DNA of 64,000 bases from Pigmentiphaga litoralis (lineage in GTDB: Bacteria > Pseudomonadota > Gammaproteobacteria > Burkholderiales > Burkholderiaceae_B), in contig NZ_BMXQ01000002.1 of the NCBI RefSeq assembly GCF_014651835.1, forward strand, positions 186,001-250,000, written 5' to 3'. Positions 59,666-64,000 of this stretch are shown piece after piece. The position numbers and the translations under genes are program-made. The notes below the pieces were generated by a model, which was not told where the DNA came from, searched no databases, and saw nothing but the letters and a program-made list of their open reading frames with translations. Positions within the stretch are counted from its first letter, which is position 1; every line of letters begins with the position of its first letter.

Positions 59666-60262
59666 ATGACGGTGCAACGTTTTGCCATCGAGCATCTGCT
59701 GTCCATGCCGTGGAAGAACGGCGGCGGCGCAACACGCGAGATCGTGTGCCAGCCGCCGGGCGCCGGCATGGATGCTTTCGATTGGCGCATCAGTATTGCG
59801 ACGATTGACCGGCCCGGTCCGTTCTCGGCGTTTCCGGGCATCGCCCGCACCATCATGCTGCTGGAAGGCTGCGGCGTGCGGCTGCGGTCGGCCCAGGCAG
59901 GCATCGACCATCGGCTCGATACGCCGTTGATGCCGTTCGATTTCGATGGCAGCACGGCGCTCGACTGCGATCTGCTGGGGGGAACGTCCACCGACTTCAA
60001 CGTCATGGTGCGGGCGGACCGGCTGGCGTCGCAATGCCGCGTGCTGCGTGCGGCGCATGCCTTGGCGCCCGCGCCGCACGGCCTGCTGCTGGCGGTTGCC
60101 GGAGAATGGACGGCCCAGAGCGACGATGCGTCGCGCCCCCTGAAAGCCGGCGAAGGCGTATGGTGGGCCGATACGCCGTTTGCTGCGCGCCTGACGCCAA
60201 GTGGCGATGACGCCGCGCTGATCGCGGTGCGCATCGAGCCGCGACAGGCGCCGCAGCGGTAG
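59666..60262 (+). CDS. hutD: HutD family protein
   Basis: Cupin-fold protein of 198 residues, always met in hut operons. [17 protein letters not shown] is the family marker and [20 protein letters not shown] the next conserved block. HutD is thought to limit or govern hut expression by binding a pathway metabolite; the detail is not settled. The ATG at 59666 agrees with family starts; a GTG at 59645 inside the hutU stop is an alternative. Neither has a good ribosome site, so it may rely on coupling to hutU. Confidence 0.92.
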   Translation: MTVQRFAIEHLLSMPWKNGGGATREIVCQPPGAGMDAFDWRISIATIDRPGPFSAFPGIARTIMLLEGCGVRLRSAQAGIDHRLDTPLMPFDFDGSTALDCDLLGGTSTDFNVMVRADRLASQCRVLRAAHALAPAPHGLLLAVAGEWTAQSDDASRPLKAGEGVWWADTPFAARLTPSGDDAALIAVRIEPRQAPQR

Positions 60263-60282
60263 AACAGCAAGAGGACTTGAGC

Positions 60283-61503
60283 ATGACGAAGGACTCCACC
60301 CCCTCCGCCGACGGCGTCTGGAACGATCTGCGCGTCGTTGATGACACGGGCACCGGCGCGGCAGACGCCGTGATCGTCGTCCAGCAGGGCACGATCGCCT
60401 GGATCGGCCCGCAGGCCGATCTGCCCCGCGACTTCGCTTCGCTGCCGCGCCACGATGGCCACGGCGCGCTGGTTACGCCCGGCTTGGTCGATTGCCATAC
60501 CCACCTGGTCTATGGCGGCCAGCGGGCCAATGAATTTGCCATGCGGCTGGCCGGCGCCAGCTACGAAGACATTGCCAAGGCGGGGGGCGGCATCGTCTCG
60601 TCCGTCAAGGCGACACGCGACGCGTCGGAAGACGAACTCTTTGCCAGCGCATCGCACCGCCTGCAGTCCTTGCTGGCGGAAGGTGTCTGCGCCATTGAAG
60701 TCAAATCGGGCTATGGCCTGTCGCTGGAACACGAACGCAAGCAGTTGCGGGTGGCGCGCCGGCTGGCGGACGCGCACCACGTGACCGTGCGCACCACCTT
60801 TCTGGGGGCGCATGCCTTGCCGCCGGAATACGCCGGGCGCAGCAGCGACTATATCGATGCGGTCTGCAACGACATGCTGCCCGCCCTGGCGGCCGAAGGG
60901 CTGGTCGATGCCGTCGATGTGTTCTGCGAGCGCATTGCGTTTTCACTTGAAGAAACCGAACAGGTCTTCAAGGCGGCGCAGGCGCTGGGCCTGCCCGTCA
61001 AGCTGCATGCCGAACAACTGTCCGACATGGGCGGCACGGCGCTGGCCGCGAAGTACGGCGCGCTGTCGTGTGATCACATCGAACATCTGTCGCAGGCCGG
61101 CATCGACGCGATGAAGGCCTCGGGCACCGTCGCCGTCCTGCTGCCCGGCGCCTACTACACCTTGCGCGACACCCATCTGCCCCCCATTGCCGCGCTGCGC
61201 GAGGCAGGCGTGCCGATGGCTGTTGCCACCGATCACAACCCCGGCACGTCACCCGCGTTGAGCCTGCTGCTGATGGTCAATATGGCGTGCACCCTGTTCC
61301 GATTGACCGTGCCTGAAGCGCTGGCCGGCGTGACCCGTCATGCGGCGCGCGCGCTGGGCCTGCAGGACACCCATGGCGACCTGCGCGTGGGCACGCCCGC
61401 CAACTTCGTGCTGTGGAATCTGCGCGAACCGGCCGAACTGGCGTACTGGTTCGGCCAACGTCCGGTGCGCACCGTGGTGCGCCAGGGAAGGATCGCAGCA
61501 TGA
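60283..61503 (+). CDS. hutI: Imidazolonepropionase
   Basis: Zinc amidohydrolase of 406 residues that opens the imidazolone ring to give N-formimidoyl-L-glutamate. Metal ligands are in [23 protein letters not shown] and [23 protein letters not shown] and [14 protein letters not shown] [13 protein letters not shown] are family blocks. AGAGGA is seven bases ahead of the ATG; a TTG at 60277 is unlikely. Its end overlaps the hutF start (ATGA). Confidence 0.96.
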   Translation: MTKDSTPSADGVWNDLRVVDDTGTGAADAVIVVQQGTIAWIGPQADLPRDFASLPRHDGHGALVTPGLVDCHTHLVYGGQRANEFAMRLAGASYEDIAKAGGGIVSSVKATRDASEDELFASASHRLQSLLAEGVCAIEVKSGYGLSLEHERKQLRVARRLADAHHVTVRTTFLGAHALPPEYAGRSSDYIDAVCNDMLPALAAEGLVDAVDVFCERIAFSLEETEQVFKAAQALGLPVKLHAEQLSDMGGTALAAKYGALSCDHIEHLSQAGIDAMKASGTVAVLLPGAYYTLRDTHLPPIAALREAGVPMAVATDHNPGTSPALSLLLMVNMACTLFRLTVPEALAGVTRHAARALGLQDTHGDLRVGTPANFVLWNLREPAELAYWFGQRPVRTVVRQGRIAA

Positions 61504-62900
61504 CCGTCATCGTTCCCCATCATCAACTGTTCGCCGTCGACGCCTTGCTGCCGTCGGGCTGGGCCAAGGACGTCGTCCTGTCGTGGGACGCGCACGGTGT
61601 GCTGACGCATGTCGATGCCAATACCCTGGCGCCCGCCAACGTCGCGCGCGCCAGCGGGCCTGTCTTGCCGGGCATGCCCAACCTGCACTCGCATGCCTTC
61701 CAGCGCGCCTTTGCCGGCCTGACCGAGCATCGTGGCCAGGCGCAGGACAGCTTCTGGAGCTGGCGCACGCTTATGTACCGCTTTGCGTCGCGCCTGGGGC
61801 CGGAGCAGATGGAAGCCATCGCGACCTGGCTGTATGCCGAGATGCTTGAAGCGGGGTACACGTCCGTCTGCGAATTCCAGTACGTCCACCACGATGCCGA
61901 CGGCACGCCCTACACCGATGACGCCGAGCTCAGCCTGGCGCTGCTGCGTGCCGCCAATACAACCGGCATCGGCTTCACGCTGCTGCCGGTGCTCTACCAG
62001 ACCAGCGGCTTTGGCGCCAAGCCCCCGTCCGAAGGGCAGCGCCGCTTCATCCGGTCGACCGAATCGATGCTTGCGCTGCTGGAAGGGCTCAAGCCGCGGT
62101 GCGATGCCCAGGGCGCGCAACTGGGCCTGGCGCCGCATTCCCTGCGCGCCGTGCCGCCCGACAGCCTGCGCGACGCCATTGCCGGCCTGAACCGCATCGA
62201 CCCGGCATCACCCATCCACATCCACATTGCCGAGCAGACGCAGGAAGTGGACGACTGCGTGGCCTGGAGCGGCCAACGGCCGGTGGCCTGGCTGCTGGAC
62301 CATATGCCTGTCGATGCACGCTGGTGCCTGGTGCATGCCACGCACATGGACCACGAGGAATACGATCGCGGCGCGCGCAGCGGCGCGGTGGCCGGCCTGT
62401 GCCCGACCACCGAAGCCAACCTGGGTGATGGCATTTTTGATTTCCCCCGATGGCGCGACCACGGCGGCATCTGGGGCGTGGGCTCGGACAGCCACGCCTG
62501 CGTCAATGCCGCCGAAGAACTGATGCTGCTCGAATACGGCCAGCGGCTGTCCACCCGCCAGCGCAATGTGGGCGCCGAAGCCGCGCATCGTCATGTCGCG
62601 ACCGCGTTGACGCTGGGCGCGGTGCAGGGCGGCGCGCAGGCGTCGGGCCGGGCGATCGCGGGCCTGGCGACAGGTCAGCAGGCCGACTTTGTCGTGCTCG
62701 ACAGCACGCATCTTGCGCTGCAAGGCCTGGCGCCAGCAGATATGCTGTCGGCCCATGTGTTTGCCAGCCACCGCACGTCGGCCATTGCCGAGGTCTGGCG
62801 GGCCGGCCAGGCGCGCGTCACCGCCGGCCGGCATCCCTTGCACGAATCGGCCGCGCGGGCCTTTGTTGCGGCGCGTGCCCAGCTTCTTCAGGACCAATGA
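61500..62900 (+). CDS. hutF: Formimidoylglutamate deiminase
   Basis: Zinc amidohydrolase of 466 residues that hydrolyses formimidoylglutamate to formylglutamate and ammonia. Metal and substrate motifs: [51 protein letters not shown] and [16 protein letters not shown]. This enzyme marks the five-step route, as opposed to the direct formimidoylglutamase route. Both ends overlap their neighbours by four bases, so hutI-hutF-hutG are tightly coupled. Confidence 0.96.
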   Translation: MTVIVPHHQLFAVDALLPSGWAKDVVLSWDAHGVLTHVDANTLAPANVARASGPVLPGMPNLHSHAFQRAFAGLTEHRGQAQDSFWSWRTLMYRFASRLGPEQMEAIATWLYAEMLEAGYTSVCEFQYVHHDADGTPYTDDAELSLALLRAANTTGIGFTLLPVLYQTSGFGAKPPSEGQRRFIRSTESMLALLEGLKPRCDAQGAQLGLAPHSLRAVPPDSLRDAIAGLNRIDPASPIHIHIAEQTQEVDDCVAWSGQRPVAWLLDHMPVDARWCLVHATHMDHEEYDRGARSGAVAGLCPTTEANLGDGIFDFPRWRDHGGIWGVGSDSHACVNAAEELMLLEYGQRLSTRQRNVGAEAAHRHVATALTLGAVQGGAQASGRAIAGLATGQQADFVVLDSTHLALQGLAPADMLSAHVFASHRTSAIAEVWRAGQARVTAGRHPLHESAARAFVAARAQLLQDQ

Positions 62901-63718
62901 TCATGATGTTCACCACCACTGAACCCGCTTTCCGTTTCCGCCAGGGCACCCGCCCGCTGCTGCTGTCGATGCCGCATGTCGGCACCCATGTGCCGCCCGC
63001 GCTGGCCGCGCGCCTGACCGAAGAATCGCGTCAGGTGCCCGACACCGACTGGCACCTGGAACGGCTGTATGACTTTGCCGACGCCATTGGCGCGTCGGTG
63101 CTGGTCGCGACCCATTCGCGTTATGTGATCGACCTGAACCGTCCGCCCGATGGCGCCAGCCTGTATCCGGGCCAGAGCGTGACGGGCCTGTGCCCGGTCG
63201 ACAATTTCGATGACCGCGGCATCTATCCCGACCCCGCCGATACGCCGGACGACGCCGAAGTGGCCGCGCGCCGCGACGCCATCTGGTATGCGTACCATGC
63301 CAAGCTGGCCGAGGAACTGGCGCGCCTGAAGGCCGCGCACGGTACCGTCGCCCTGTGGGATTGCCATTCGATCCGGTCGGTGCTGCCGCGCTTCTTTGAA
63401 GGCAAGCTGCCCGACCTGAACCTGGGCACGGGCAAGGGATCGAGCTGCGATGCCGAGCTGGCCGAGTCGGTCTATGGCATTGCGCAGCAGGCGCCGGGGC
63501 TGACAGCGATCCTGAATGGCCGCTTTACCGGCGGCTACATCACGCGCCAATATGGCCAGCCGGCCGCCGGCGTGCAGGCCATTCAGCTGGAAATGACCCA
63601 GTCGAGCTATATGCAGGAAGCGCTGCCGTTCGACTACCTGCCTGACGTCGCCAGCAAGGTGCAGCCCACCCTGCGCCGCATGCTCGAAACCGTGCTGGAG
63701 TATGTCGAGAAGCGTTAA
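62897..63718 (+). CDS. hutG: N-formylglutamate deformylase
   Basis: Last enzyme of the pathway, releasing glutamate and formate; 273 residues. MPHVGTHVPPALAARL, HSRYVIDLNRPPDGASLYPG, LWDCHSIRSVLPRFFEGKLP and QLEMTQSSYMQEALPFDYLP are the family blocks. The start overlaps hutF (ATGA); two further ATG codons at 62903 and 62906 are possible starts. It is the last gene of the operon; the next gene converges on it. Confidence 0.96.
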   Translation: MIMMFTTTEPAFRFRQGTRPLLLSMPHVGTHVPPALAARLTEESRQVPDTDWHLERLYDFADAIGASVLVATHSRYVIDLNRPPDGASLYPGQSVTGLCPVDNFDDRGIYPDPADTPDDAEVAARRDAIWYAYHAKLAEELARLKAAHGTVALWDCHSIRSVLPRFFEGKLPDLNLGTGKGSSCDAELAESVYGIAQQAPGLTAILNGRFTGGYITRQYGQPAAGVQAIQLEMTQSSYMQEALPFDYLPDVASKVQPTLRRMLETVLEYVEKR

Positions 63719-63743
63719 GGCGGATCGGCCGGGGCAGGGCGCG

Positions 63744-64000
63744 CTACGGCGCCCCGTCCTCTTCAAGATACAACCCGCGCGTCGCCAGCTTGGCCTTGTG
63801 TTTGGCCAGGGCGGCGGCTGACGCAACCTGCTCGGGTTGCGAATACTGCCCGCCGCGGACCCGCACCGCGCCGATCGACAGGCTGGTGAAGCCGAAGAAA
63901 CGCATCATGCCGTCGCGGTCTTCGGCTTCGATGCCGCCTCGCGCCAGTGCGTCGGCATCGAATAGCGAACGCGCCTTGGTATTGAAATCCTCGATGATGT
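63744..64000 (-). CDS. GGDEF-like protein, C-terminal part
   Basis: Only the last 84 codons are inside the window; the gene runs off the right edge. The visible part contains the end of a GGDEF-type domain: FGFTSLSIGAVRVRGGQYSQ is the 'LSIGvv' strand, and QVASAAALAKHKAKLATRGL the closing helix, including the AKxxAK pattern. The preceding ARGGIEAEDRDGMM fits a subgroup with an insertion found in Burkholderiales. Whether it makes or breaks cyclic-di-GMP, or has lost activity, cannot be seen because the catalytic loop lies outside. A small hairpin (63737-63754) overlaps the stop codon. Confidence 0.65.
   Translation of the reverse strand, partial: IIEDFNTKARSLFDADALARGGIEAEDRDGMMRFFGFTSLSIGAVRVRGGQYSQPEQVASAAALAKHKAKLATRGLYLEEDGAP

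Overview
The window is a chromosomal stretch of a GC-rich betaproteobacterium, most likely an Alcaligenaceae/Burkholderiales member of the Bordetella-Achromobacter-Pigmentiphaga kind. The pointers are orphan Bug-type tripartite tricarboxylate receptors without membrane subunits, strong third-position GC, an opgGH pair, type-2 pyrF, a MaeB-type malic enzyme and a five-step hut pathway (hutF/hutG). I saw no tRNA or rRNA genes, insertion sequence, prophage or CRISPR array. Nearly all DNA is coding and gene order looks stable rather than island-like.

Layout, left to right. 1-5.3 kb: the end of a DapA-like lyase gene, two Bug receptors, an SDR, a SelT/Rdx-like protein, pyrF and dgkA. 5.4-8.1 kb: a two-gene molybdenum hydroxylase (iorAB-like). 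8.4-10.7 kb: eutBC without other eut genes. 10.9-13.2 kb: groES-groEL with a textbook promoter and a perfect CIRCE operator. 13.3-17.6 kb: two SDRs, recQ with an added C-terminal module, and a small disordered protein. 17.7-20.3 kb: a CioAB/CydAB-type quinol oxidase with a 60-residue third protein. 20.4-25.6 kb: a phytase-like lipoprotein and the glucan genes opgGH. 25.8-31.9 kb: gamma-glutamyltranspeptidase, then an OmpR-type two-component pair directly followed by an LTA-synthase-like phosphotransferase. The promoter of that last gene carries four helically phased 11-bp repeats, a likely binding array for the neighbouring regulator.

31.9-36.9 kb: a second-type LeuC/LeuD dehydratase divergent from a LysR regulator, then the glutathione-dependent formaldehyde genes (fghA, frmA). 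37-43.5 kb: an Aer-like receptor, a PBP4-type peptidase, the yqjD-yqjE-yqjK envelope set, a small parvulin and ubiD. 43.5-44.2 kb: the longest non-coding gap, locally AT-richer and holding two palindromes. 44.2-52.2 kb: a lytic transglycosylase, an aminotransferase, a degenerate FAD-binding-like protein, maeB, a patatin and a barnase/barstar-type pair.

52.4-63.7 kb: a histidine/urocanate utilisation region. hutC is divergent from one long operon: a branched-chain-type ABC importer (five genes), then hutU, hutD, hutI, hutF and hutG. The intergenic region carries two matching 19-bp operators in opposite orientation. One sits exactly between the -35 and -10 of the importer promoter, which explains regulation by HutC. 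The operon has no histidine ammonia-lyase (hutH), so as encoded here it starts at urocanate. The window ends inside a GGDEF-like gene on the minus strand.
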